NCBI RefSeq assembly: GCF_024721585.1
Contig: NZ_CP102629.1
Span: 620,001 to 684,000, forward strand
Reading direction: 5' to 3'
DNA length: 64,000 nucleotides
Source: Sphingomicrobium aestuariivivum
Lineage (GTDB): Bacteria > Pseudomonadota > Alphaproteobacteria > Sphingomonadales > Sphingomonadaceae
Shown: positions 27,157 to 36,417 of the stretch, piece after piece
Position numbering within the stretch: the stretch's first letter is position 1
Layout of the letters: every line of letters begins with the position of its first letter
Translations under genes and position numbers: made by a program
Notes under the pieces: generated by a model
The model's input: the letters and a program-made list of their open reading frames with translations, nothing else
Databases searched by the model: none
What the model was told of the DNA's origin: nothing

Positions 27157-27540
27157 CTAACCGCCTTCGGGCTTTCCGTCGAGTGCGGACTTTGCCGCCT
27201 CCCAATTCGCCCCGTCGAAGTCGGTCACATCGAGCGCCACCTCCTCGTCGAGGCAGCGGGCATTAAGGCTCCACGCCTCGGGGTGGCTGCGCGGCTGGTA
27301 ATAGCTTTTCACCCCGCAGAAACGGCAGAAGAGATGCGCCGCCGCGCCGGTGCCGAAGCGGTAGGTGGTGAGCGCGTCACTGCCGCGAAGTAGCAGGAAA
27401 TCGCCATGCGGCACGAAGACGTGGAGGTAGCCCGTCATGCGGCACATCGAGCAGTTGCACGACAGCGCCTTCAGCGGCGGCTCGGGCAATCGGGCCTCCC
27501 AGCGCACCGCGCCGCAGTGGCACCCGCCGCAGGCCTTCAC
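27157..27540 (-). CDS. GFA-family (glutathione-dependent formaldehyde-activating enzyme-like) zinc protein
   Basis: 127 residues from a GTG at 27540 that overlaps the upstream stop as GTGA. Cys pairs fit the GFA/CENP-V zinc fold: GGCHCGAVRW, CNCSMC and CRFCGV. The family binds one or two zinc ions; the founding member was linked to S-hydroxymethylglutathione formation, but most relatives have no proven activity. It is translationally coupled to the hydrolase-OsmC fusion upstream. Confidence 0.88.
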   Translation of the reverse strand: MKACGGCHCGAVRWEARLPEPPLKALSCNCSMCRMTGYLHVFVPHGDFLLLRGSDALTTYRFGTGAAAHLFCRFCGVKSYYQPRSHPEAWSLNARCLDEEVALDVTDFDGANWEAAKSALDGKPEGG

Positions 27541-28754
27541 GGTTCGCTCGTCGTGTGGATGTGCAGCTCGCCCTCGAGCGTGCGGTGGACGGGGCAGCGG
27601 TCGGCGATCTCGATCATCCGCTTGCGCTGCTTTTCGCTGAAGTCGCCCTCGAGCCGGATGTGGCGGTCGATCGCCTCGATCCGCTCGCCGGCTCCCTCCT
27701 CGACGTCCGAACGGGTGTCGGACATATGGTCGCGGCTGTGCTCGAGCTCGATCGAGACATGGCGCAGGTCGATGCCCTTGTGGCGCGCATACATGGCGAT
27801 GGTCATCGACGTGCAGCTGCCGAGCGCGCCGAGCAGCAGGTCGTAGGGCGTCGGACCATCGTCGGTGCCGCCATAGGAAACGGGCTCGTCGGCGAGGAAG
27901 CGGTGCGAAGGCGTGGTCACCCATTGCGCGAACTTGCCCCCCGCCGTCTCGACCCGCACCGTGCCCGACAGCGTTTCTTTCGGCTCTTCCGCCGGCGAGG
28001 GGGCATAGCGCGCCGCCCAGGCGGCGATCACGCCCGCGGCATAGCGCGCATCCGCATCGCGGGTGAGCAAATGGTCGGCGCCGTCGAGCGAGACGAAGCT
28101 CTTGGGATGGCGCGCCGCCTCGAACAACGCGCGGGCATGCTCGATCCCGACGAGATTGTCGGTCGGCGAGTGCATGACAAGAAGCGGGTGGTTAAACTCC
28201 TCGAGCCGCTCGCGCTGGAGCGCGCCGCGCGTCTCCTCGATGAACTGCTTCTTCACGCAGAAGTCGCGCCCGCCGATCTTGACCACCGCCTCGCCCTCCA
28301 CCTCGATTTCCTCGAGATGGTCGCCAAGGTGATGAAGGACATGGTCGGTGTCGGACGGCGCACCGATGGTGGCGACGGCGCTGATGCCCTCGATCCGGCC
28401 CGCCGCGGCAATGACGGCGGCGCCGCCGAGGCTGTGGCCGATGAGGAGGCTGGGAGCGAGGTCGGCTTCGGACAGGGCCTTCGCGGCGGCCTCGAGGTCG
28501 GCGACCTGCGTGGCGAAGCTGGCGAAATCGCCCTCCGATCCGCCGAGGCCTGCAAAGTCGAAGCGCAGCACCGCGATCCCCTCGGCGGCGAGCGCTCGGG
28601 TGATCAGCGTGGCACCGCGGCTGTCCTTCCCGCAGGTGAAGCAATGGGCGAAGATGGCGACCGCGCGCGGCCGCACATAGCGCGGCCGCTCGAGCCGCCC
28701 GTCGAGCCTGTGGCCGCCGTGGCCGGTAAAGGCGAAGCTTTCGGTCTCGTGCAT
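27537..28754 (-). CDS. Bifunctional alpha/beta-hydrolase / OsmC-family protein
   Basis: 405 residues from the ATG at 28754. Residues 1-260 are an alpha/beta hydrolase with oxyanion region FAHCFTCGKDSRG and nucleophile S108 in GHSLGG; a catalytic His is in DGADHLL. Residues about 265-405 are an OsmC/Ohr-like domain with the first redox Cys in LGSCTSMTI and the second in CPVHRTLEG. OsmC proteins reduce organic peroxides with Cys thiols. The fused form occurs in several proteobacteria; how the two domains cooperate is unknown. A terminator separates it from urcA. Confidence 0.92.
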   Translation of the reverse strand: MHETESFAFTGHGGHRLDGRLERPRYVRPRAVAIFAHCFTCGKDSRGATLITRALAAEGIAVLRFDFAGLGGSEGDFASFATQVADLEAAAKALSEADLAPSLLIGHSLGGAAVIAAAGRIEGISAVATIGAPSDTDHVLHHLGDHLEEIEVEGEAVVKIGGRDFCVKKQFIEETRGALQRERLEEFNHPLLVMHSPTDNLVGIEHARALFEAARHPKSFVSLDGADHLLTRDADARYAAGVIAAWAARYAPSPAEEPKETLSGTVRVETAGGKFAQWVTTPSHRFLADEPVSYGGTDDGPTPYDLLLGALGSCTSMTIAMYARHKGIDLRHVSIELEHSRDHMSDTRSDVEEGAGERIEAIDRHIRLEGDFSEKQRKRMIEIADRCPVHRTLEGELHIHTTSEP

Positions 28755-28777
28755 CTCCCCTCCCCAACGATGCGACA

Positions 28778-28815
28778 GGAAAAAGGGTGCCGCAGCCAAT
28801 CCCGCGACACCCTTT
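28778..28815 (-). terminator. Rho-independent terminator after urcA
   Basis: On the minus strand AAAGGGTG (28815-28808) pairs with CACCCTTT (28789-28782), with inner CGC/GCG pairing, and a run of five T follows. It should stop urcA transcription before the hydrolase gene. Confidence 0.75.
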
Positions 28816-28839
28816 CGCCGGGGAGGCGATGGCGCGTCC

Positions 28840-29124
28840 CTAGTTGCGGCGACGGATGACATCCTGTGCAAGGAGCATGGCGTGGGCGCGGCACTGGCGC
28901 ACCTCGCGCTTGCCCTGGAGGTCGATCGGGTGGGCCTTGCCGCACGCCTCGACCGCGACCCGCTCGACGCGTTCACGCAGGGCCTTGCGGCCGGCGGGCG
29001 AACGAAGGTCGAGATCGCCGGTCTCGATGCTGACGGTGGTGACCGGCTTGGCATCGACCGTGGGGGCGATGAGCGTGGTCGAAGTGGCAATGGCGGCGGC
29101 GGCGATGGCGAAACGGTTGAACAT
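28840..29124 (-). CDS. UrcA family secreted protein
   Basis: 94 residues. A signal peptide (1-25, ending VDAK) precedes the UrcA core: ETGDLDLRSPAGRKALRERV, then VEACGKAH and a second Cys in VRQCRAHAM, probably joined as a disulfide. UrcA proteins are short periplasmic proteins frequent in Sphingomonadales and Caulobacterales, with no assigned function. It is divergent from a LysR regulator, with a perfect palindrome in the 131-bp gap, so the regulator may control it. Confidence 0.88.
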   Translation of the reverse strand: MFNRFAIAAAAIATSTTLIAPTVDAKPVTTVSIETGDLDLRSPAGRKALRERVERVAVEACGKAHPIDLQGKREVRQCRAHAMLLAQDVIRRRN

Positions 29125-29221
29125 GGTCTTTCTCCCTTTTGGCAGGGCCCCGGGGGACCCGATGGGGAGATGATCTACAGGCCCGCATTGACCTGCGGCA
29201 GCAACCAGTTTGCCTGCCTGT

Positions 29222-29237
29222 TCTGCATTTTTGCAGA
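29222..29237. promoter_or_regulatory. Palindrome TCTGCA-TTTT-TGCAGA in the urcA/LysR intergenic region
   Basis: A perfect 6-bp inverted repeat with a 4-bp spacer, 18 bp before the LysR start codon and 97 bp before the urcA start. A palindromic site between divergent genes is the usual arrangement for LysR-type autoregulation. Confidence 0.5.
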
Positions 29238-29255
29238 TTGGGCTATGGTGCCGCC

Positions 29256-30152
29256 ATGTATGACTGGAACGACCTGCGCTATTTCCTCGCCGTTGCGGAG
29301 GAAGGCAGCACGCTGAAGGCGGCGGCGCGGCTCGGGGCCAACCAGACCACCGTGGCCCGCCGCATCGGCGCGCTCGAGGCAGCGCTCGGGCACCAGCTGT
29401 TCGAGCGGCGCAGGGCGGGCTACCGGCTGACCGAGACGGGCACGCGCTTCCTCGACCTCGCTCGCCCTGTGCGCGACGCGGCCGACGCGCTCGAAGCCGA
29501 GGCCGATGCGAGCAGCCGCACCCTGTCGGGCACGGTCCGCCTGTCGACCAACGAGCTTTATTCCGAGGCCATGCTGACCCCGCTCCTCATCGCCTACAAG
29601 AAGGAGCATCCCGACGTCCGCATCGAGCTCGACCACAGCCACGAGCCGCGCGACCTTGCCAGCGGCGAGGCCGACATTGGCCTCCGCGTCGCCGAGGAGA
29701 TGAAGGGCGATGCGCTGGTCGCTCGCCGCATCGGGGAGGACCGCTGGACCTTCTATTGCAGCAGGGGATATGCCGAGGCCCACGGCAAACCACGCACGTT
29801 CAGGGAGATCCCCGACCATCCGGTGGTGGGTGGCGGCGGCGCGGGCATCTGGGATGTCTACGGCCGCTGGCTCGAACAATATGCGCCGGGGCTCGAACCG
29901 GTCATGACCTATGATTCATCGACGGGGCTGCTCGCCGCCGTGCGCTCGGGCGCGGGGCTTGCCGCCCTGCCCTGCATGGCGGTCGATGACGACCCGCAGC
30001 TGGTCCGCTGCTTTCCCTCGGGCGGCAGCGTGAAGCGCAGCGTCTGGCTGGTCACCCACGAGCGCGTGCGCCACACGCCCCATGTGCGCAGCGTGATGGA
30101 TTTCCTCGGGGATCGGCTGGCCGAGCGCGCGAAGGCGCTCGGCCTCGCCTGA
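29256..30152 (+). CDS. LysR family transcriptional regulator
   Basis: 298 residues from the ATG at 29256; the frame upstream is not conserved. The N-terminal helix-turn-helix covers 3-62 (LRYFLAVAEEGSTLKAAARLGANQTTVARRIGALE). The rest is the periplasmic-binding-like effector domain, beginning GTVRLSTNE. The effector is unknown. It faces urcA across a palindrome, and ends 2 bp from the convergent glmS. Confidence 0.93.
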   Translation: MYDWNDLRYFLAVAEEGSTLKAAARLGANQTTVARRIGALEAALGHQLFERRRAGYRLTETGTRFLDLARPVRDAADALEAEADASSRTLSGTVRLSTNELYSEAMLTPLLIAYKKEHPDVRIELDHSHEPRDLASGEADIGLRVAEEMKGDALVARRIGEDRWTFYCSRGYAEAHGKPRTFREIPDHPVVGGGGAGIWDVYGRWLEQYAPGLEPVMTYDSSTGLLAAVRSGAGLAALPCMAVDDDPQLVRCFPSGGSVKRSVWLVTHERVRHTPHVRSVMDFLGDRLAERAKALGLA

Positions 30153-30154
30153 CC

Positions 30155-31978
<1,824 letters not shown>

Positions 31979-31980
31979 TC

Positions 31981-33381
31981 CTAGCTATCCTTTTTCGTAC
32001 CGAGCGCGGCCGCGACCTGTCGCTTGCCCACGCCCTCTTTCTTCTTTTCGGCGGCCTTGTCGCGAAAGCTCTTCGCGGCGCCGTCCAACTGTTTCTGCTG
32101 GCCCCGCGCGATGGCGATGGCGTCGGCATCGACGTCCCTCGTCACCACGCTGCCCGCGCCGACGATCGCGCCGTCACCGATGACGACGGGCGCGACCAGC
32201 GCGCTGTTCGAGCCGACGAAAGCATCCGCACCGACAATGGTCGGCCACTTGTTGAAGCCATCGTAATTGCAGGTGATCGTGCCGGCGCCGAGATTGGCGC
32301 GCGGGCCGATCGAGGCATCGCCGACATAGGTCAGGTGATTGGCCTTGGCGCCGGCGCCGAGCACGGCATTCTTCACCTCGACGAAATTGCCGACCTTGGC
32401 GCCATGCTCGAGCCGCGCACCGGGGCGCAGGCGGGCATAGGGACCGACCTCGCAATCCTCGCCGACATCGCAGCCCTCGAGGTGCGAATGGGCGCGGATC
32501 GTGGCACCGTCGGCAACGCTAACGCCGGGGCCGAAGGTGACGAAGGGTTCGACCGTCACGTCCTTGCCCAGCTTGGTATCCCAGCTGAAAAAGACAGTCT
32601 CGGGGGCGCGCAGCGTCACGCCCTCGGCCATCGCTTCGGCGCGGCGGAATTCCTGCCACTGCGCTTCGGCGGCGGCCATTTCGGCGCGGCTGTTGATGCC
32701 CGTGACCTCGCGCTCCTCGCCCTTGACGACGACGGGTCGGCGCCCCTCGCGCTTGGCGATATTGACGATGTCGGGGAGATAATATTCGCCCGCCGCATTG
32801 TCGTTGCCGACCTGTGCGAGCCAGTCGAACAGGTGCGCGCCCTCGACCGCCATCATGCCCGAATTGCACATCCGGCACTGCCGCTCCTCGGGGGTGGCGT
32901 CCTTGTGCTCGACCATCTTGTCGATGGTATCGTCGCCCATGCAGATGATGCGGCCATAGGCCTTGGTGTCCTCGGGCTCGAAGCCGAGCACGACGATGCC
33001 GGGCTTGTCGTCGGCTTCCAGCCGCTCGACCATCGCCGTCATCGTCTCGGCGCTGACCATCGGCACGTCGCCGAACAAGAGGATGACGGGACCGTCATGG
33101 CCCTCGAGCGCGCATTGTGCCTGCTGCACCGCATGGCCGGTGCCGAGCTGCTCGGTCTGTTCGGCAAAGGTGATGCCGCGATCGCCGAGCGCGTCCTCGA
33201 GCTGCTCCTTCCACTGCCCCACGACGACGACCGTGCGGGTCACCGACAACCGGTCCACGCTGCCGAGCAGGTGGTCGATCATCGGGCGGCCGGCGATCGG
33301 ATGGAGCACCTTGTGGAGCGAGGATTTCATTCGGGTGCCCTTGCCCGCGGCAAGGACGATGATGGCGGGAGACTGATGCAT
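31981..33381 (-). CDS. glmU: Bifunctional GlmU (UDP-GlcNAc pyrophosphorylase / GlcN-1-P acetyltransferase)
   Basis: 466 residues. The N-terminal pyrophosphorylase domain opens with VLAAGKGTRMKSSL. The C-terminal left-handed beta-helix has hexapeptide repeats from about 260 onward, including GNFVEVKNAVLGAGAKANHL and GAGTITCNYDG, which carry the acetyltransferase residues. It catalyses the last two steps of UDP-N-acetylglucosamine synthesis and precedes glmS. Confidence 0.97.
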   Translation of the reverse strand: MHQSPAIIVLAAGKGTRMKSSLHKVLHPIAGRPMIDHLLGSVDRLSVTRTVVVVGQWKEQLEDALGDRGITFAEQTEQLGTGHAVQQAQCALEGHDGPVILLFGDVPMVSAETMTAMVERLEADDKPGIVVLGFEPEDTKAYGRIICMGDDTIDKMVEHKDATPEERQCRMCNSGMMAVEGAHLFDWLAQVGNDNAAGEYYLPDIVNIAKREGRRPVVVKGEEREVTGINSRAEMAAAEAQWQEFRRAEAMAEGVTLRAPETVFFSWDTKLGKDVTVEPFVTFGPGVSVADGATIRAHSHLEGCDVGEDCEVGPYARLRPGARLEHGAKVGNFVEVKNAVLGAGAKANHLTYVGDASIGPRANLGAGTITCNYDGFNKWPTIVGADAFVGSNSALVAPVVIGDGAIVGAGSVVTRDVDADAIAIARGQQKQLDGAAKSFRDKAAEKKKEGVGKRQVAAALGTKKDS

Positions 33382-33437
33382 GGCGCGCCCGATAGGATGA
33401 GAATGTTAAAAATTCCAGACTGATCAACAGGCTGGCG

Positions 33438-34037
33438 TTACTTTTTCGCGCTCCCCGCGCCCTTTGGCTTTGCCGCCGCTTTTGTCTTGGGCGCAGCCTT
33501 TTTCGGCGCAGCTTTCCTGGCCGCCGACGCCTTGGTCGAAGGCGCGCGCTTGGCCGCCGTCTTGACCTTGGTCGCCCCGGCGGTCGAGGCCTTCGCCTTG
33601 GCGGTGGCGGTCTTCTTCTTCGCCGCCGGCTTTTTCGGCGCCGGTTTCTTGGCTGCCGGCTTCTTGGCCGTCGCAGCCTTCTTGGCGGGCGCGGCGGGCT
33701 TGGCCTTGGGCGCCTTTGTCGGCTGGTGCGGATCGACGACATGGTCTTCCCATTCGCCCGACAGCATGCGCTGGGCGGCATCGGCGAGCCCCTCGACGAT
33801 CATCGCCCCCATCTTGGTGGCGGTTGTCATCGTGTCGGCGGCGGCCTTGTTGGCCTTGTCCGCCGCCTCGAGCGTGGCTTCCTGGATCTTCTTGCGCGCC
33901 TTGGGGCTGGCCGCGATCGCCGCTGCCGCCGCGGCGAGCCCCGCGGCGATCACCTCGGGGCTCATCGCCACCTTGGCGAATTTCTCCGCCCGCTCCTTGC
34001 CCGACTTGCCGTTCGAAGATTTACCGTTGGACGCCAT
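33438..34037 (-). CDS. Phasin-like protein with lysine/alanine/proline-rich histone H1-like tail
   Basis: 199 residues from the ATG at 34037, with AGGAG 7 bp upstream; a GTG two codons earlier (34043) is possible. Residues about 20-90 form Ala-rich amphipathic helices (MSPEVIAAGLAAAAAAIAAS, then KMGAMIVEGLADAAQRMLSG). From about 105 the protein is a basic tail of AKKPAAKKPAPKK-type repeats. That architecture matches PhaF and PhaM, which tie polyhydroxybutyrate granules to DNA. It is directly downstream of phaR (57 bp, same strand). The family is inferred from composition and context, not from a recognised domain. Confidence 0.65.
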   Translation of the reverse strand: MASNGKSSNGKSGKERAEKFAKVAMSPEVIAAGLAAAAAAIAASPKARKKIQEATLEAADKANKAAADTMTTATKMGAMIVEGLADAAQRMLSGEWEDHVVDPHQPTKAPKAKPAAPAKKAATAKKPAAKKPAPKKPAAKKKTATAKAKASTAGATKVKTAAKRAPSTKASAARKAAPKKAAPKTKAAAKPKGAGSAKK

Positions 34038-34094
34038 CGACACGCTCCTCTCTTGCCTCTTCAGGGAAGGACGGTTGGGGAGCCGAAACGGTTC

Positions 34095-34604
34095 CTAGAG
34101 CTTGTCGACCTTGGCCTTCAACGCGGCCAGTTCGGCGCGCAGTTTCTCGACCTCGCTGTCGTCCTCGGAAGACTTCGCAGCGGCCGGCTTGGCGCCCGGC
34201 GTGAAGGCCGAGGCGGCGGACTGGAACATCTCCATGTTGCGCTTGGCCATCTCGGTCATCATCGTCGGATCGAAGGCCCCGCCCATCGCCTTCTGCTGCT
34301 CGCGGAAGGCCTGCATGGCGGCGTCGAGATAGTTGGGCACCGCGCCCTGCATCGCGCCGCCATACATGCTGATCAGCTCGCGCAGGAAGGAGACGGGCAG
34401 CATGCCGCCGCCATCGGCCTCTTCCTCGACGATGATCTGGGTCAGCACCTGGTGGGTGATGTCCTCGCCCGACTTGGCATCGATCACCTCGACCTCGCGC
34501 CCCTCGCGGATCATCTGCGAAAGGTCATCGAGCGTGATGTAGCTCGACCGGTCGGTGTCGTAGAGGCGGCGGTTCGCATATTTCTTGATGACGACCTTGG
34601 ACAT
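34095..34604 (-). CDS. phaR: Polyhydroxyalkanoate synthesis regulator PhaR
   Basis: 169 residues from the ATG at 34604; an ATG one codon earlier leaves too little room after AAGGAG. The N-terminal PHB/PHA-accumulation DNA-binding domain reads VVIKKYANRRLYDTDRSSYI, followed by the accumulation-regulator domain with QILV-type helices (HQVLTQIIVEEE). A short coiled coil closes the protein (EVEKLRAELAALKAKV). PhaR represses phasin genes and binds PHB granules. No phaC or phaB is in the window. Confidence 0.93.
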   Translation of the reverse strand: MSKVVIKKYANRRLYDTDRSSYITLDDLSQMIREGREVEVIDAKSGEDITHQVLTQIIVEEEADGGGMLPVSFLRELISMYGGAMQGAVPNYLDAAMQAFREQQKAMGGAFDPTMMTEMAKRNMEMFQSAASAFTPGAKPAAAKSSEDDSEVEKLRAELAALKAKVDKL

Positions 34605-34710
34605 CATCGCTCCTTGAAAAATCGCTGTTAACGCCAGCTTAGACCCGCTGATGCGGCACCGCAACAAAAGCGCGCGGGTGCAGCAAAGGCGCACAATTTT
34701 CATCGCCGCT

Positions 34711-34736
34711 GTAACCCTTTCCGTTCCCGCCGCGAA
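34711..34736 (+). promoter_or_regulatory. Candidate ECF (SigF-type) promoter of the bufferin operon
   Basis: GTAACC at 34711-34716 and CGAA at 34733-34736 are separated by exactly 16 bp, and the start codon of the first precursor is 51 bp beyond. This matches, as I recall it, the promoter motif of the Caulobacter sigma-F/NrsF system. I found no second GTAACC-N16-CGAA in the window. Confidence 0.7.
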
Positions 34737-34787
34737 CAGGAAGGCAGCGGGACAGACGCATCCCGTGACAATCAACGGGAGCAACCC

Positions 34788-35123
34788 ATGAACACGATCA
34801 AGTCCACCGCAGCCGCCACCGCGCTGCTCGCCCTCGCCGCCTGTTCGAGCGAGACCGCCACCCCCGCCGCCGAAGGCGAGACGGTCGCCATGAACGGCGC
34901 CGAAGTGGAAGAAGCCAGCGCCGACAAGGTCAAATGCTACGGGGTCGCCATGGCGGGCAAGAACGATTGCGCCGCCGGCCCCGGCACCAGCTGCGCGGGC
35001 ACCTCGACCGTCGATTACCAGGGCAATGCCTGGAAATATGTCGACGGCGGCGAGGAAGCCTGCGCCGACTTGGGCGGCACGCTTGCCGAACAGGACAATA
35101 ACGACCCGGGCCTGCCCGCTTAA
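34788..35123 (+). CDS. Bufferin-type RiPP precursor (DUF2282), predicted lipoprotein
   Basis: 111 residues. A signal sequence ends in the lipobox LALAACSS, with C19 as the lipid site; this is unusual for the family. After a 28-residue acidic linker comes the DUF2282 core: C50 [11 protein letters not shown]61 AAGPGTS C69, then [11 protein letters not shown]92. The same four-Cys pattern is in the second precursor at 35229, with identical [12 protein letters not shown] segments. In bufferins such Cys are converted to thiooxazole-type groups by a DUF692 enzyme and bind copper. It is the first gene after the candidate SigF promoter. Confidence 0.85.
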   Translation: MNTIKSTAAATALLALAACSSETATPAAEGETVAMNGAEVEEASADKVKCYGVAMAGKNDCAAGPGTSCAGTSTVDYQGNAWKYVDGGEEACADLGGTLAEQDNNDPGLPA

Positions 35124-35126
35124 CCG

Positions 35127-35187
35127 GCCCGGCTCATGGTGCCTCGCCCGCCACTCCCTCGAACGCCCCCTCGGGCGCGAGCCGGGC
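35127..35187 (+). other. Long-range intercistronic stem between the two precursor genes
   Basis: GCCCGGCTC at 35127-35135 is exactly complementary to GAGCCGGGC at 35179-35187, beginning 3 bp after the first precursor stop. The enclosed 43 nt are GC-rich and can fold further. It could stabilise or end the first precursor transcript and so set the ratio of the two peptides. Confidence 0.45.
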
Positions 35188-35228
35188 GGGGCGCCACCCC
35201 TCTCCCCCCAGTGATGAAGGAAAACCCC

Positions 35229-35522
35229 ATGTCCAAGTCCGCAGCCTTCGGGGCCGCCGCCGCGCTTCTCACCCTCGCCGCCGCCCCCGCGATGGCCGAC
35301 CATCATGACAAGCCCTCGGGCGCCAAGGAGAAATGCTATGGCGTCGCGCTGGCCGGCAAGAACGACTGCGCCGCCGGCCCCGGCACCAGCTGCGCGGGCA
35401 CCAGCAAGGTCGACTATCAGGGTAATGCCTGGAAGTATGTCGCCAAAGGCGAATGCGTGAAGATGGGCGGTTCGCTCAAGCCCAAGGCCGGCAACGAAAA
35501 GCCGGTCCCGCAGCAGGGCTAG
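35229..35522 (+). CDS. Bufferin-type RiPP precursor (DUF2282), secreted form
   Basis: 97 residues from the ATG at 35229, with GAAGGA upstream. The signal peptide (1-23, ending AMAD) has no lipobox Cys, so the product should be free in the periplasm. The core has C36, C47, C55 and C76 in the same spacing as the upstream paralogue (10, 7 and about 20 residues apart). The short tail is [14 protein letters not shown]. His-His follows the cleavage site (DHHDK) and may add metal ligands. It lies 4 bp before the modifying enzyme gene. Confidence 0.9.
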   Translation: MSKSAAFGAAAALLTLAAAPAMADHHDKPSGAKEKCYGVALAGKNDCAAGPGTSCAGTSKVDYQGNAWKYVAKGECVKMGGSLKPKAGNEKPVPQQG

Positions 35523-35526
35523 CCCG

Positions 35527-36417
35527 GTGACCCCGCGCCCCGCCTTCGCCCACGCCCCGCTGCCCGCCCGCGGCGGTATCGGCCTCAAGCCCGAGCATTT
35601 CGGGGACTTCCTCGACGCGCGCCCGGGCCGGAGCGAGGGCGGGCGCGGCCCGTCATGGGTCGAGGTCCATCCGCAAAATTACATGATGGCGGGCGGCCCG
35701 ATGCATCGCTGGCTCACCGCCGTGCGCGAGGCCGTGCCCGTCAGCTTCCATTCGGTCGGCCTGTCGATCGGCGACCCCGACGGTTGCGACCGCGACGAAC
35801 TCGAACGGCTCGCACGGCTGTGCGAGCGCTACCAGCCCGCGATGGTTTCCGATCACTTGAGCTGGTCGAGCCTCGGCGGCGAGCTGCTGCCCGACCTCCT
35901 GCCGCTGCCGATGACCGACGCGACCCTCTCGCATTTCGTTACCGAGGTCGGTCGCATCCAGGACCGGCTGCAGCGCCGTATCCTGATCGAGAACCCCAGC
36001 CGCATGGTCGCCTTCGCCGAAGACACATACGAAGAAGCCGGATTCCTCGCCGAATTGTCGCGCCGGTCGGGCTGCGGCCTGCTCGTCGATGTGAACAACA
36101 TCCTCGTCGCGCGCACCAATGTCGGGCTCGACCCCCGCGCCTATCTCGACGCCTTGCCGCATGACGCGATCGGCGAGATCCACGTTGCGGGCCATACGGT
36201 CGAGGAGCATGAAGGCGGGGCGTTGCTCGCGATCGACGATCACGGTTCGCCGGTGAGCGAGGAATGCTGGGCCCTGCTAGGCGAACTGCTCGACCGCACC
36301 GGCCCGCGCCCCGTGCTGGTCGAACGCGACAATGACGTGCCCGCTTTTGCCGAACTCGCCGCCGAGGCCGCCCACGCCGACCGGCTTGTCGAGGGAGCCT
36401 ATCGCCATGCGGCCTGA
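35527..36417 (+). CDS. DUF692/MNIO family multinuclear iron oxidative enzyme (BufB-like)
   Basis: 296 residues from a GTG at 35527. The TIM-barrel iron-binding residues of the MbnB/MNIO family are all present: E46 and H48 (EVHPQNY), H75 (SFHSVG), H110 (SDHLSW), E155/N156 (IENPS), D188 and N190 (VDVNN), H219 and H223 (IHVAGH), D238/H239 (DDHG), and E266 (VERDND). Such enzymes use an Fe(II)/Fe(III) centre and oxygen to convert peptide Cys to azole rings. Substrates here should be the two DUF2282 precursors upstream. It overlaps bufC by 11 bp. Confidence 0.93.
   Translation: MTPRPAFAHAPLPARGGIGLKPEHFGDFLDARPGRSEGGRGPSWVEVHPQNYMMAGGPMHRWLTAVREAVPVSFHSVGLSIGDPDGCDRDELERLARLCERYQPAMVSDHLSWSSLGGELLPDLLPLPMTDATLSHFVTEVGRIQDRLQRRILIENPSRMVAFAEDTYEEAGFLAELSRRSGCGLLVDVNNILVARTNVGLDPRAYLDALPHDAIGEIHVAGHTVEEHEGGALLAIDDHGSPVSEECWALLGELLDRTGPRPVLVERDNDVPAFAELAAEAAHADRLVEGAYRHAA

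Noticed and set aside
33438-34037. The lysine-rich protein as a true histone H1-like nucleoid protein only
   Set aside because: The N-terminal half has amphipathic helices and the gene is next to phaR, so a granule-related reading is preferred. The pure nucleoid-protein reading remains possible.
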